Origin: Acanthacorydalis orientalis
Lineage: Eukaryota; Arthropoda; Insecta; Megaloptera; Corydalidae
NCBI GenBank assembly: GCA_034766995.1
Contig: CM068315.1
Span: 46,066,162 to 46,130,161 of the forward strand
Direction of reading: 5' to 3'
DNA: 64,000 nt
Made by a program: the position numbers and the translations under genes. The notes beneath the pieces are model-generated. The model searched no databases. It saw nothing but the letters and a program-made list of their open reading frames with translations, and was not told where the DNA came from. This document shows positions 41,605 to 53,829 of the stretch, piece after piece. Each line of letters begins with the position of its first letter. Positions within the stretch are counted from its first letter, which is position 1.

Positions 41605-41853
41605 TAAAAAAATCTACTATCTCAATAACTATAATTAAATTTAGTTGATAGCATCGTCTATACGATATGCCTTAGTTAAACTATTGGACAACATGTTTAA
41701 AAAAACTCTAGATAAATATAACCTGTGATTATAATTGAATGTTTATTTTGGAATCCTAATAAACTATAATTAATTAATTTATTGTTCTGTACGAACATAA
41801 CATGTAAGATATTGAACGCTAAGTATATAGATATTTATATTTATATATATATA

Positions 41854-41927
<74 letters not shown>

Positions 41928-42773
41928 GCGTGTATATTTATAATGAAAATGTTTATGAAGATGTTTACAGAAAATTACAGATCGATGCTATAATTATACA
42001 ATTTCCTCTGTATTTAATTTATATATATTAACATTTTAAGTTATCCATGAATATAATTATTTTTAAATGTTTATCTTTATTTAATAAGATATCAGTGATC
42101 TGTCGGTGTTAAAAATCAAATATAGCCTTTTGAACAGAGAAGAGAAAAATATTGAAACTTACTTTTAAGTTTTTCTAATATTTTTTTCTTTCAAATTTTT
42201 CTTTGTAAATAAACTTTAGAAATCATATTTTTTCTCTTGAAATAATGGTTGTTTAGTGAATAAAATAAATACAGTATTATCAAGAAAAATGTTTATTTAA
42301 TTTTATAATTTATTCATTGTTATATGCATATAATATTTTAAATGTAATATAAATTGCAGTTAGAATATTATTGTGAAGAAATCTTTAAATAATAACATTT
42401 AATATTTTATATAATTATCTATGAATAAACTTTAATGTTTCAGCGAAAAAAAATGATTTATGGATTTAATTGACATTTTATTATAAAATATTTAAGCCAT
42501 TTTAATTACATCGAATACGTTTTTCTTAATTATCTTTCACCATCTGTTATTTTTACAGTAGTTTATATGGTTTTCAAACAATCAAATTATTTGTTATATA
42601 AAGTTCAACTATATTTTTACACATACATTAACAAGCTATCAAGCAGAAATATGAGATAATAAAATAGTTTTCAAAAACATAATTTAAAAAATGGAAGTAT
42701 AAAAAATAAAATACAAAAAAAAACATCTTATTTTAAAATAATTTAACATCAGTGAAAGTATTGTGTATTGATA

Positions 42774-42804
42774 ACCTTTATTTAATATTTTATTAAATAA
42801 AGGT
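42774..42804. repeat. perfect 14-bp hairpin
   Basis: Left arm ACCTTTATTTAATA, loop TTT, right arm TATTAAATAAAGGT, with no mismatch. It is too short for a typical microRNA precursor. Confidence 0.6.
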
Positions 42805-43093
42805 ACTTTCAATGTGGTATATACAACAAAATATATAAAAAACTTTTTATCAAAATATTATTTACATATTTATTAACACTGATACATACTTAAATATTTA
42901 CAAAAACGTAAAATACAAGTGAACAAAATGTATTTTTAATTAGAGACATTAATATTTTTACTGTCTTATATAGATATTATATATGTGCCACATTTTTTGT
43001 TCGAGATACGAAAGTTTCCGTGTTAATCAATATTTATATTAAAATATAAAAATGTCATCGTTGTCATATAAATGAATATTTTTTCAATAAATG

Positions 43094-43138
<45 letters not shown>

Positions 43139-43261
43139 GTATAAATATATGAATTATATATCGATAAATATATGAATTAATTTACACATTTTAGAATAAT
43201 TTATTGAATTCTTACTACATTTTAATATTTTTTCTATTTTTAAATATAGTTTTGAAATATT

Positions 43262-43293
43262 AAAAATTAAATATTTTACAATATTTAATTTTT
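43262..43293. repeat. perfect 14-bp hairpin
   Basis: Left arm AAAAATTAAATATT, loop TTAC, right arm AATATTTAATTTTT. It may be chance in AT-rich sequence. Confidence 0.4.
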
Positions 43294-43857
43294 GAGTAGT
43301 AAATATGATACTAACACAGTTTCAAATAAATTCTCTATAGTAAACGTGTTATGATTATTTGATAATTATAAATAAAATTAGAAATTTGTATCATGGATAT
43401 ATTATTTTATAATATTAATATTAAATAGATTAGATAACAAATTATTATTTCAAGTTTTGTTATATTGAAAGATAAATTTCTATATTTATAAATTCGTTTG
43501 GATGAAAACATTTTAATGTAGGATTTTTTAATTGTAATAAATAAAAAAAATAATGTAATATTTATTATATTTAATACTAATATAAGGCAGTAAGAATGAA
43601 AAATATTTTTAATATTAATATAAATCGATATACTCGTAAAATCATACCTTAAATATTTGTGTTCCCTATTCACAACTTCATTTTTATAGTTTTCAGAATA
43701 ATACATAACTATGTTAAAACAATTAATTTAAAATTTTATTACATTTTTTAATATTATTCTGCATGAATTTGATGGAGAACAACAAAATATGATAATGCTG
43801 TTTTGCATATCTAAAAAAAGTAATTGGTAGTATTTTTCATATTTACATACTTATAAA

Positions 43858-43896
<39 letters not shown>

Positions 43897-45044
43897 ATAT
43901 ATATATATATATACATGCATATATATATATATATATATGCATGTGTTAGTGTACTTGCAATAAATCTTACCGACGTAAACGTTTCCAGCGAAAGTGTAAA
44001 AATTTTTCCAGAGGTAATTTTAATCGGTCGATGAGTATTCAACATGAATATTAAAATATAACCTCTTACTTTTGGTCCACATTGGTACCAAAGAGAATTA
44101 AACGCTGCTGATGGCAAAGATGAACTCTAAAATATTATTATTTTAATAAGATAAAAAATTATAGAAAATAAAAGATAATATAAAATATAGTATGAAAGAT
44201 CATAGAACTGAGTTGTCATTTTCTAATCATAAGAATACTGTTTCAATATGATAATTAAATTATTCTATACAAAACATCATACTTGTTTCTACAAGATTTT
44301 TTTCTCGAGTTTACTTTCTCAAGAACTTCGAGACAATATTTCATTAAGGAAATATCCAGCAATTATTATTATATGTTTATAATTATTTGAAATTATCCAA
44401 TAAAATTTATAAGCATGTTACAATCATAATTAACAAATACACTGACAGTTGGAAAGTTTGTTATTATATTAATATATGTGCTGCATCTTCAGATACTGCA
44501 TTTGTTATCATTTATATCTACTATTAAAATCATAGTCGTCACATTAATAATACTTTTTCAATAATTTCTATCGTTATCTGAATGATTAATGGTTTTTATA
44601 GTTGTTACGAAATTTTCTACTCATACATATTTTTCTTTTTTAAAAAATAACTTATATAAATATCATAACAATAATTTAATATTGAAAGAAATTGTCTATA
44701 CATATTTACATACTTTAGTACTTTCATAGTTTTGTATACTATCCGAACTATACTTAAAATATAATATATATGCGAGTTATTTTAAGAAATATGTTCTAAT
44801 TTATCACTTACTGCTGACAAACTATTTGTTTAACTGAGTGTATTGAAGACTATCATTAATCTAACAACTCCAACGCATTGAAGAAGTGTATACAATTTTT
44901 CATAAGTGGGTAGTTCTAACAGATCTATCAGTGTTAATGGATTTCATTTTACATTGAAAGTTTAGATCAAAATTTATGGTTTTTCAATTTTAATTAAATA
45001 TATCTCAGGAATTTAATCCATTGTTTCAGTATAATTTCTGTTTA

Positions 45045-45094
<50 letters not shown>

Positions 45095-45574
45095 AGTGTG
45101 TGTGTGTATGTTAAAAATACAAGCATAATGTCAAATATTTCAATAACGGACATATTCATATATATTTGTTAAATATATTTTTTATTTTGAAATATTTTTT
45201 ATTTAAAAGAATAGAAATTCTGTTTAAAACCTTCTTTAAAAATTTAATTTTTCTACAAGCTATTTCGATTTTCGTTCTCTTCATGCAAATGTTTTTTAAT
45301 TATAATCATGGTAAAAAAATCTATGTGAAAATAACGAAAGTCAAAATCAGATTCAAGGATTCAATCGAAACAACTATAAATAACAGGTATACAGAAATAC
45401 AATAACAATTATAGCAAATAACGATTAAACAATTGTCAATATTATAGATAAATTATTCAAACTATAATTTATTACAAGTAAGATTATTTAAGATTAAAAA
45501 CGTGAATATTACTGTTTTCAATAATCAAAAGATAAGTTTTACTTGATAAAATTATATACAAAAAATATTATTTA

Positions 45575-45692
45575 TTTTGTTTCTTCTAGAATTTAATATT
45601 ATTATTTTCATAATTATTATAGATATTAAATTGTTTCGAAGTTCTACAGTCCACTTAGTGATTATTTTTCATAAACGATATCAATACAATCA
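45575..45692 (-). pseudogene. damaged remnant of the last odorant-receptor exon
   Basis: About 95 bp downstream of exon 4 on the minus strand, one frame reads DCIDIVYEK and then a stop. Another frame, shifted and about 14 nt later, reads WTVELRNNLISIIIMK. Hymenopteran receptors have at this place a pattern like (C/S)xxIxxxIYxxxWxxxxxxxRxxLxxxM, so the match is suggestive. No AG acceptor stands where one is expected (the bases before ATTGTATTG are CTG). The conserved tail SYSxFxxL is not seen. I infer a broken exon 5; a chance resemblance is possible. Confidence 0.4.
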
Positions 45693-45784
45693 GAAATAAA
45701 TGATTAAAAATAATACAACTAGTATTAAATATTATACTAACAAATTACAGAAATAGAAAATGTGTTAATTTTAAAATGACATAC

Positions 45785-45889
45785 TTTCAAAATTATTTCG
45801 TTCCCAAACCAGCAATAAATGAATATTTCAGCAGTTATAGCAAAGTTGTAACCGAGTAACGACATGAACTGTACGCTAAAAACTGGTAT
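45785..45889 (-). CDS. odorant receptor exon 4 (TM6)
   Basis: Acceptor TTTCTAG, then 35 codons beginning IPVFSVQFMSLLGYNFAIT and ending YCWFGNEIILK, then donor GTATGT. The YCWFGNE motif is one of the most conserved in the family. Both ends are in phase 0. Confidence 0.88.
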
Positions 45890-45922
45890 CTAGAAACATT
45901 TTTTTTACATTTACTTAAGAGC

Positions 45923-45980
<58 letters not shown>

Positions 45981-46233
45981 TTCATTCTCTTTAGTCTTTC
46001 ACATAGAAGTATTAAAAGGGGGTACATAGGTTAGAAAAGTCATTTAATTTTTTAGTTCAATTCAATACTAAAATACAATTGAACTAAAATACTAAACAGG
46101 AGATAACATTTTTTTTTATTTTTTTCTTTTTTTTAATACTTTCGTATGGAAGCTTAAGTTGAATCACCATATATATATATGTATAGAGAGAGAGAGAGAA
46201 AGAGAGAAAGAGAGAGAGGTTTAAAAAGACAGA

Positions 46234-46268
<35 letters not shown>

Positions 46269-48686
46269 TCATTGTTTATTATTTTTCTAATTTCATCAAC
46301 CTTAATATATTTATATTTTTGAAAAAAATTATTAATTATTTCAATAACTGAAATTGTAATAATTGAAAAGAAGATTCGAAACGTCACTTTATGTTTTTTT
46401 ACATATAAAACCAATACAGTTCTGACACTAGTTAAATTCATTTTCACATATGAACTTTTTTTCACCTCACAAAGAGTTAATAATTTTTCTAGTCAAAAAT
46501 GTTCAATACATCATTATTGATCATATGTGATTGTAATTTATTCGCTTTTCAATGGCGATGCCATTGTCAAGCATCCAGGTACAAAATCATGTAGATTATT
46601 ATTTTAAGAATTATTGACTGAATATGACCAGTAACAAATTTTTATGCTTTGTAGGGTAAATAAAGAAATCATTTTTGAAAATATAAAACCAATTATTACA
46701 AATTATAATTAAATATATTCAAGTTTGAACTAAGTTTATAATTTTGAAGAGTATTAATAATATCGGAAAGAATGAGAGGTGTTGTGATGTAATCACCCTG
46801 TACGTTAATAAATATTAAAATATTCAAGAATACGAATTATTTGTATTATTATACTATATTAAATTAAAAAAAAAAACAGTCTTGACTAAATAAATATATG
46901 AATTATATTTATTCTAGCAAAACAAAAAATATATGATAAAGTTTTTTGAAATAATTATTTTTGTTTAAAAAAATAATACTGATTTAATTAAATGATAATA
47001 GAATAATTACTTCGAAATAAAGAGTATTGCACCTGATTATAGTATAAAAAATCAATATTCTAAGTAGGATAATATTTTTGAATGAAAATAATTTACTTTT
47101 ATAACATTAAACTATTAGCAAAATAATTAAATATATTTTTTTAATTCTATAAAATATAATATTAATTATATTCAATTTTTATAAACATCAAAAATATTTT
47201 TATGTTACCAATGTCAAATAAAACGTTGTAATACATAAAACCAAAACACCAGCTGCAAATTGAGCGAGAATGCAATTACAGAATAAATTTTCAATTTCTG
47301 AAATAAATCTGGAAAATAAATACATTTGTTATTTCATTTAATTAAGATGTAAATTTTCTATAGAATTTATTTATTTAAAAAAAATTCAAAATCGAAATAT
47401 ATTCCAATTTTTTTTGTCTTTGTGTCTTTATAAGAGATATTGTTATTATCAGATTCAAATTCAAGTTAATTCAAGCTGTTAGGAAAATATATCTTTAAGA
47501 ATGGATTTGTCTCTAAATAAGAAAATTTAGTATATCAGTATACCTTCATTTCAATTTCGTTAAATTAAATTTAAATAAGATTTTAAAGATTTAGTGTTTT
47601 TTAAATATTTATCTTTTCATTTAATAATGTTGTAAAAATAAGTAAGTATGTGTTTAAATAATATTTTAACAATTATAAAAATAGAATACTTGAAACATGT
47701 TCTATTTACTTTTTTATAAGGGGTGCTGCTTTTTTTAAAAAAATAAATAATATCCATGTAATTTTATATTTATAAAGTTAACATATAAAGTTATATTTAA
47801 GACATAAAGTTAGAAAAAAATATAAAACTGCTTACTTTAAAACTTCCCAATGATGATGTATGCAATTTTTGAACCGTCTTAACATTATTTTGTCTAGAGC
47901 TTTATTGATATGTTTATTTCCACTGTGTGATTCAATATTTATTGTCTCAATCATTTCTGTGTTTTTATTGAAAATCTGATCGTCTTTATATTCCTGGCCG
48001 ATAATATTAGATATCACTTTATCCAAATATGATATCTTAGTATTTTCAAAATAATTAATAGTCTTTGTATCATGAAAATGTCCTTTTAATAACTCTTCAG
48101 TTGCTTTTTCACGTAAATTTGTTATTTCATCGCTTAATATATCAAGTTGCGCACCCGCATGTTGCATTAAACAAGATATTATATTATCAATGCAAAAGTC
48201 ACTTGAACAATTCATGATAACGGCAATAATTTGATATACGAAATCCACTTCATACGAGAAACCAAATGAATACCGAGTAGGAAATGGTAACTTTTTCTGA
48301 TTATTTGATTTGTCTACTAATGGAACTAAAAAGAATAATGAAACACAAGAATAACATAAAGAAAGGTATAGAATGCTATTCCTTAAAGTTAGTCTCATTG
48401 ATTTTTGTATTATTTTGATATGGGAGAAACTTTTTGGAGCAAATATTTCCGAATCGACCATTTTGATTAATGCTGTGATATGTGCCTTCCTGGTAATAAA
48501 TGTAATATATTTTACCAATATTGCTATATCTGTAAAGAGCATAAAAGATGCAGTAGCAATTTTTTCTAAGTTGCCCCAATACTGTAAAATATATATATTT
48601 ATTAAAGACTTCACAGTCGTATAAAAAGTAATAAAATAAATAAATTTTAAAACTTGCTTATATTTTTTTTGTAATTTTCATAATCA

Positions 48687-48741
<55 letters not shown>

Positions 48742-49162
48742 AAAATATCAGAAATTTTACAGGTGTGATGAGACAATGCTTATCAAATTGTTACTTTTCT
48801 AACATATATGTACATTTTTAAAACAGTTCATTTAATATTAATATCTACATTTTTAGTTCAAAATGATAAAATTATATATTTTTGAAATTTTTTTATTTAT
48901 TATGCAATTAACAACGATTGAGTATTTTTAATATATATAAAATAATAAAAATGTTAATATAGCTTACCATATAAACGTAGACACATTCGAAAATAAGATT
49001 TAGCCCAAATATTAAACCCAAGTTCACTATTGAAAATAGAGAATATGCAATTTTTGTAATTATTGATTTATCAGCATCAGGACACCAAATTCCTGATAAT
49101 TTTAAAACAAATATAAGAAACCAGAATGAGTTGGTTGGTTTGAAGTTTTTTTTTATTTTCAT
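45785..49162 (-). CDS. odorant receptor (insect 7tm_6 family), four exons, 3' end missing or broken
   Basis: Minus-strand gene with exons 49162-48968, 48581-47836, 47308-47209 and 45889-45785. All introns follow GT-AG and all junction phases agree (0, 2, 0), giving about 382 residues. Order of parts: short cytoplasmic N-terminus with FWFLIFVLKLSGIWCP; TM1 about residues 37-62; TM2 after the first intron; TM3 (ILYLSLCYSCVSLFFLVPLV); TM4 (VDFVYQIIAVIMNCSSDFC); a long loop ending FKNCIHHHWEVLKFISEIENLF; TM5 (LAQFAAGVLVLCITTFYLTL); TM6 ending EIFIYCWFGNEIILK. These are hallmarks of insect odorant receptors, ligand-gated cation channels that work with Orco in the dendrites of olfactory neurons. 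TM7 and the tail (about 50 residues) are lacking; only a damaged trace is seen at 45575-45692. The start is the first ATG in the exon 1 frame. It is functional only if an intact last exon exists elsewhere; otherwise it is a pseudogene. Confidence 0.88.
45979..46167. mobile_element. MITE, copy 2, in receptor intron 3
   Basis: About 189 bp. The left end begins GGTTCATTCTCTTTAGTC; the reverse complement of the right end begins GTGATTCAACTTAAGCTTCC. TA tracts lie on both sides. The interior (TCAATACTAAAA, then TTGAACTAAAATACTAAACA) matches copy 1 at 17619. Confidence 0.75.
46187..46219. repeat. (GA)n microsatellite
   Basis: Runs of AGAGAG with AAAG interruptions between two (TA)n tracts. Confidence 0.85.
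46470..46590 (-). repeat. dispersed repeat family R1, copy C
   Basis: On the minus strand the core (46561-46501) reads GGCATCGCCATTGAAAAGCG, then ATTACAATCACATATGATC, aligning without gaps to copies A and B. It is preceded by CCTGGATGCTTGACAATGG and followed by TTTTTGACTAGAAAAATT, similar to the other copies. Confidence 0.6.
47209..47308 (-). CDS. odorant receptor exon 3 (TM5)
   Basis: Acceptor TTTTCCAG, 100 nt, donor GTAACA. It completes the Lys codon split in phase 2 and adds 33 residues: FISEIENLFCNCILAQFAA, then GVLVLCITTFYLTL. Confidence 0.88.
47836..48581 (-). CDS. odorant receptor exon 2 (TM2-TM4 and long loop)
   Basis: Acceptor ATTTTACAG, then 746 nt without a stop, from YWGNLEKIATASFMLFTDIA to CIHHHWEVLK, donor GTAAGC in phase 2. 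In this AT-rich DNA an open stretch of about 249 codons is itself strong evidence of coding. It is slightly long, owing to a hydrophilic stretch (about NIIGQEYKDDQIFNKNTEM) before the HHH motif. Confidence 0.92.
48691..48738. repeat. (TA)n array in receptor intron 1
   Basis: About 48 bp of TA within the 386-bp first intron (48582-48967). Confidence 0.9.
48968..49162 (-). CDS. odorant receptor exon 1 (N-terminus and TM1)
   Basis: ATG at 49162-49160 gives MKIKKNFKPTNSFWF; 65 codons end ECVYVYM before donor GTAAGC in phase 0. The frame stays open for seven codons upstream of this ATG, but without another ATG. The hydrophobic stretch after SIITK is TM1. Confidence 0.82.
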
Positions 49163-49183
49163 GATTATAAATAACGTAGTCAA

Positions 49184-49243
49184 ATTCAGTTGTTATTTGT
49201 GAGACATAACAAACAGTATTACAAATATTTTCAAAAAACTACG

Positions 49244-49280
<37 letters not shown>

Positions 49281-50137
49281 AATTAATTAAAAACTTTCTT
49301 AAAAAATACCTACATTATTACGAAACGACATTAATTAAATACTTACTCGGAAAATCTTTGCCGAACAAAATAACTAATATATATATTTTTAAGTAAAGTT
49401 TCTTTTGTGATTATATATAATTATGTCAAAATAATAATATATTTCGAATATTTTCTTGAAAGAAAATCTATTACTATCTTATAGTAATTAAAGGACTTTT
49501 TTATTAAGTAGGGAATATTCTTCAAGTTAATTATTATTTATTTTTACATTCAATAAAAATGTAAACTTATCTCTTTCTTTTCATCTTTCCTTCCTTTATC
49601 TCTCTCTCTCTCTCTATATATATATAAAGATGTATATAAACATGATGTGTTTGAGTACAAATTTTCATTAACTTCAAAAAATTACTAATTAAATAGGTTA
49701 TTTTCTCTAGATTCAGATTATATTTCGGGTATCTTTGGTGTCTGTTATTAATTAGATAAGAAATTTACAGTTTAATTTTTGTAATAAGAGAAACAGAACC
49801 AAATGATGAACACGATAATTATTCAGAATGTTGTATAAAAAGGTCTGTTTTATATAAAAACGAACAAAATTTAATTATATATTTAGGTAATTAATTGATA
49901 TAATTATATGCAATTTGTAATACATATTTATTAAATTACTAATCTTAATTAATTACATATTTAATAATAACATTACAACAATATGTTATTTGTTATACAT
50001 AAAACATTCATCTATTTTATAATTTTTTTTATTAATATACAAATAAAATATTTCTTTAATTTAAAGGGTATTAAGTGCTAAAATTATTTAAAACAATTTT
50101 GTTCATTATTTTTTTAATAGTTTAATTTATATGCATA

Positions 50138-50213
<76 letters not shown>

Positions 50214-50795
50214 ACACTGACATTACTCTGACCTTTATACCTTCACAAAGTTAATAAAAAAAATGTATACCAAATACCATCGACGCACTTTCAAAACCAC
50301 ATTATATTTTATTTTCGCCACATTATTTTTTACAACTTTATGTTCAAATTGAATTTCAATCTTTAATAGTTATTAATCTGTTCAGCGATTGTTTCAAAAC
50401 TGATTCAAAGATTAGTGAACTGGATGATTTATAACTGTATTAAAATTTATTAAATAATGTTATACATTTAAAGTCATCGATCTTTAATTAATTTTCCATT
50501 CTAAATCCATACATTGGTTTTTATCAACAATCTTTTAAAATTTTTGTTCTGAAAAAAAAACAATGTATGGGAACTACTAAACACGTTTATGTGTATGTTA
50601 TTAAATTTTTTTTTAGTTATCTCTAACAATATAGATATTAATTATAGTTCATTTGCTTTGTAAATAATTCGATACAATAAACAATATCGTTTAATTACCA
50701 TGTAAAAACCTTATCTCTTTAATATATAGCAATTAGGACTAATGTATTTTATATTAGGTCGAATAGCAAAAATATGAGGAACGGTTGGAAAGTAA

Positions 50796-50869
<74 letters not shown>

Positions 50870-51827
50870 AAGTATTCTTTTAGAGTTACTTTTTGAAATA
50901 TTTGATAATTAAATAAAAAAAACAGTATTTAAACGTGTAAATGAACAGTGAATATTTTACAAAATATGTTAACTTATGGAATCTAATAAAGAGCACATTA
51001 TTTTATTATTTGTGATATAAAGTAATATTATATGAAAATATTAACGTTTCGAAATTAAATATATTTTCCTAATATGAGATACCAATATTTCAATACACTT
51101 TACATTATAATGTCATTGATAAATATTAAATGGCAAGGATTCTAAACAATATATTTATGAATAACAAAAATAAATGAAATGAAATTTTAAATCTAATAAC
51201 AAATAGGTGTTTTTATTTTTATGAACATCAATTAACAATATTTATCCTAGCGATAAAATTACTAATATTGTGACCATTCTTTGTAGATTTGAACAGTTGA
51301 ATAAACATTTGTATAAAACAAACATTTAAAATATAAATTCTGGTCATCATTGTTATTATCTAAATGCACTTCATGTCTATCCCATTCATCACTAGCACTG
51401 GGATTGTTATAGGTTGTTTGTTAAGACTATTTTTTCTGATCTTGGAATTAATTTCAGTTTTCTAACTACATCTTTATCGATAATTTTTGTTCTGTTATTT
51501 TTCTTATTTTCTTCTATTTTTTATACACTGAAGACAAAATTACAACAGAATTTCTAATACGTTCGACAGTTTTTAATATGTATTCGATTAATAATTGTTA
51601 GTTCTTTGTATCTGGAAAAAACTTTTTGATATGCCAGGACAACAGCAATTTTTAATTTCAGATTAATGATATAAGTTTCAAATATACAATTCAGTATCAC
51701 ATTAAATTAAATATTGAGATTCATATTATAAAATTATTGTCTATTATACAATATGATATTTTTAAATTATACCAATACTTAAAAATCATTATGTAAAACA
51801 CTAGCTTAAGTTTTTGACTTTCTAATG
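49184..51827. other. AT-rich intergenic DNA upstream of the receptor gene
   Basis: (TA)n at 49244-49278, a TC run at about 49601-49616, TA followed by (GA)n at 50143-50214, and (TA)n at about 50798-50865. No gene and no clear promoter element are recognised. Confidence 0.5.
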
Positions 51828-52401
51828 ATAGAATAGTAAGAAAATAATTGGGGTTTTTGTTTTCTGAATTCTAATCTTAATTTTTTTCAATGAAGATACC
51901 ATTTTTGTCGTGTTCATGTTTATATCATTTTAAAGTGCATTTTTTGGTTTGTATTTTGGTAATATCACCCTCGATTTTATTAATAATTTTGCTTCAAATT
52001 GGGTTATTGAATTAAAGATGAAAAATAAGCAAATAAGAGCATTTGTTTATATAAGTTTAAAACGGGTGGTAAAGCAGCAGAAACTGTTCATAAACTAGAT
52101 GATACTTTTGATGTGGGTACTGTTAAAGAACGTACGTTGCAATGGTTGTTTCAAAAATTTCATGCTAGTAATGACAGCCTTAAAGATGAAGAAGGTCTCG
52201 AGTGTCCTTCTTCAGTTCATAACAACCAACTGAAGCTGTTAGTTCAATCAGAACCAAGTAGAATAATTCAAGAGCTTGCACCAAAGTTAGGCGTTTGTCA
52301 TCGAATAGTTCTGGACCACTTAAAATCATTTAAATTAAATCATTAAAAAATATATATGAATTTTAAGGTAATAAACCGCAATTATTTTCCTACCAGCCAA
52401 A
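51828..52401 (+). mobile_element. deletion-derivative mariner family, copy 2
   Basis: About 574 bp in plus orientation. The 5' end (ATAGAATAGTAAGAAAATAA) and the 3' end (CAATTATTTTCCTACCAGCC) align with the inverted repeats of the copy at 56806-57358. The interior has only the N-terminal part of a mariner transposase. Sequence from KLGVCHRIVLDHLK to the 3' end aligns with the other copies, so they share one deletion. Confidence 0.85.
52050..52346 (+). pseudogene. mariner transposase N-terminal domain, truncated
   Basis: Reads FKTGGKAAETVHKLDDTFDV, then GTVKERTLQWLFQKFHASND and LEDEEG-like LKDEEGLECPSSVHNNQLK, then IIQELAPKLGVCHRIVLDHLK and ends in AT-rich sequence. This is the paired helix-turn-helix DNA-binding region of mariners. 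A frameshift near 52055 separates it from its start. There is no catalytic domain. Confidence 0.85.
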
Positions 52402-52981
52402 TAAATAAAACAGTTTTTGACTTAATTTGTATAGTGTATTGTGTATAGTGATATTTGTAAAAAATATAGGTTCACATTTCCATTAATATAAATTAATAAT
52501 TTTACTATATGCAGCTTTTACTCATTCAATGATCAATGAAACGTCTGAAGAAAATATAAAATAAGAACTAATGAAATAAAGATACCCTTTAAATTATAAA
52601 TGACAATATAAATTAGCTTAAAATATTCTTTTCTTTCAAAATTAGGTTCATACGATTTATCAAAAATATTTGATAAAAAATTAAATTTAATAATACGTTT
52701 TATTTTCAATTTATTTTTCGATTAAGTTTATTAATATATTATTTGAATTAATATACATGTAATGTTTAATATTTTTTATATAAATATTGAACATTAAATA
52801 TGAATACGAAAGCACTTTTTAATTCCTAATTATTCTTAGGTCTTTGTTAGTTGTTTTTCTGTCATTCTTAGTATAAAATCAATACATTGAAAATAAATTA
52901 TATGTGAAAGTGATTAGAGTTCAGAGAATTGTACAATAAAAATTAAAGTTCATATATTTGTACACACACACACACGCACAC

Positions 52982-53015
<34 letters not shown>

Positions 53016-53235
53016 GTATACATACATAAATTTTAAGTTTTTATTGACAGTAATTTCATATTTAAAACAACGTTTTATATGCGTTACAGATCGTTGCTGG
53101 TTTTACGGCATCATCAAGTAGTAGTAATACCTGCATATCTATACTAATAAATACAATTCATAACTGTTTTTATTACATTTGAGAAGACTAGGTGTAACTA
53201 CACTGATAATTACACCAACTTTATTTTTTGCTACA

Positions 53236-53304
<69 letters not shown>

Positions 53305-53829
53305 GTATATATATATAGAGAGAGAGAGACAAAGAGAGAGATATGATGATGAATTTAGTACTAGAATGTCATCAAATTGAATTTTCACTGTTTCTTGAAT
53401 TATTATTACAATTTCTCTCATTAATTTTGTAAATGATAATAAGAACTAATACAATTTGTACAGCTTTAATTATACAATTAAATATATTTTTGTGTAGGCA
53501 TATGTTTTGTTTGCGCGTGAAGAAAATAAACTATAGATATAAAACTGTACTAAGTATGAAGAAATGAAATAAATTTATATCATCCAAACACTAATAACTG
53601 TTAGATAAATACCTCAATAAAAAGTAAAGAAAAAAAAAACACATATGTTTAATTTGTTTAGTGGTTGGGTGTGTCTAATGATATTTATGTCAGGTTATGT
53701 GCATTGTATTTTATTATAATGTATAAGTATTTATGAAAAAAAAATACAAATCGTATATATCGATAGCATTAATACAAATGGTCGATGTAAAACAGCACGT
53801 ATTAGTTTTATGATAGATATTGATATTTA
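52402..53829. other. AT-rich intergenic DNA with microsatellites
   Basis: CA/TA tract at about 52965-53015, and (TA)n at 53239-53317 followed by (GA)n. A short motif TTTTACGGCATCATCAAGTA near 53100 weakly recalls repeat family R1. No gene is recognised. Confidence 0.5.

Larger units (their letters stand above)
40731..45574. other. AT-rich intergenic DNA with (TA)n arrays and hairpins
   Basis: TA arrays at about 41410-41440, 41575-41601, 41842-41922, 43098-43134, 43862-43939 and 45050-45085 (followed by TG). Hairpins lie at 42774-42804 and 43262-43293. The 99-codon frame at 43407-43706 and the 79-codon frame at 45166-45405 have only AT-driven composition. No gene is recognised; I looked here for the last exon of the receptor gene and did not find an intact one. 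Confidence 0.5.
45890..47208 (-). other. odorant receptor intron 3 (about 1.3 kb) with inserted repeats
   Basis: This is the largest intron. It holds (TA)n at 45924-45978, a MITE at 45979-46167, a GA-rich tract at about 46187-46219, more (TA)n at 46238-46267, and repeat family R1 copy C at 46470-46590. No extra exon is visible in it. Confidence 0.7.

Noticed and set aside
43407..43706. 99-codon minus-strand frame
   Set aside because: Composition is only what AT-rich DNA gives (Ile, Tyr, Asn, Lys); no motif, no splice context.
45166..45405. 79-codon plus-strand frame
   Set aside because: AT-driven Phe/Ile/Lys composition and no family resemblance; I also considered it as a neighbour gene of the receptor and saw no support.
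48373..48624. 83-codon plus-strand frame over the receptor gene
   Set aside because: Antisense shadow of receptor exon 2.
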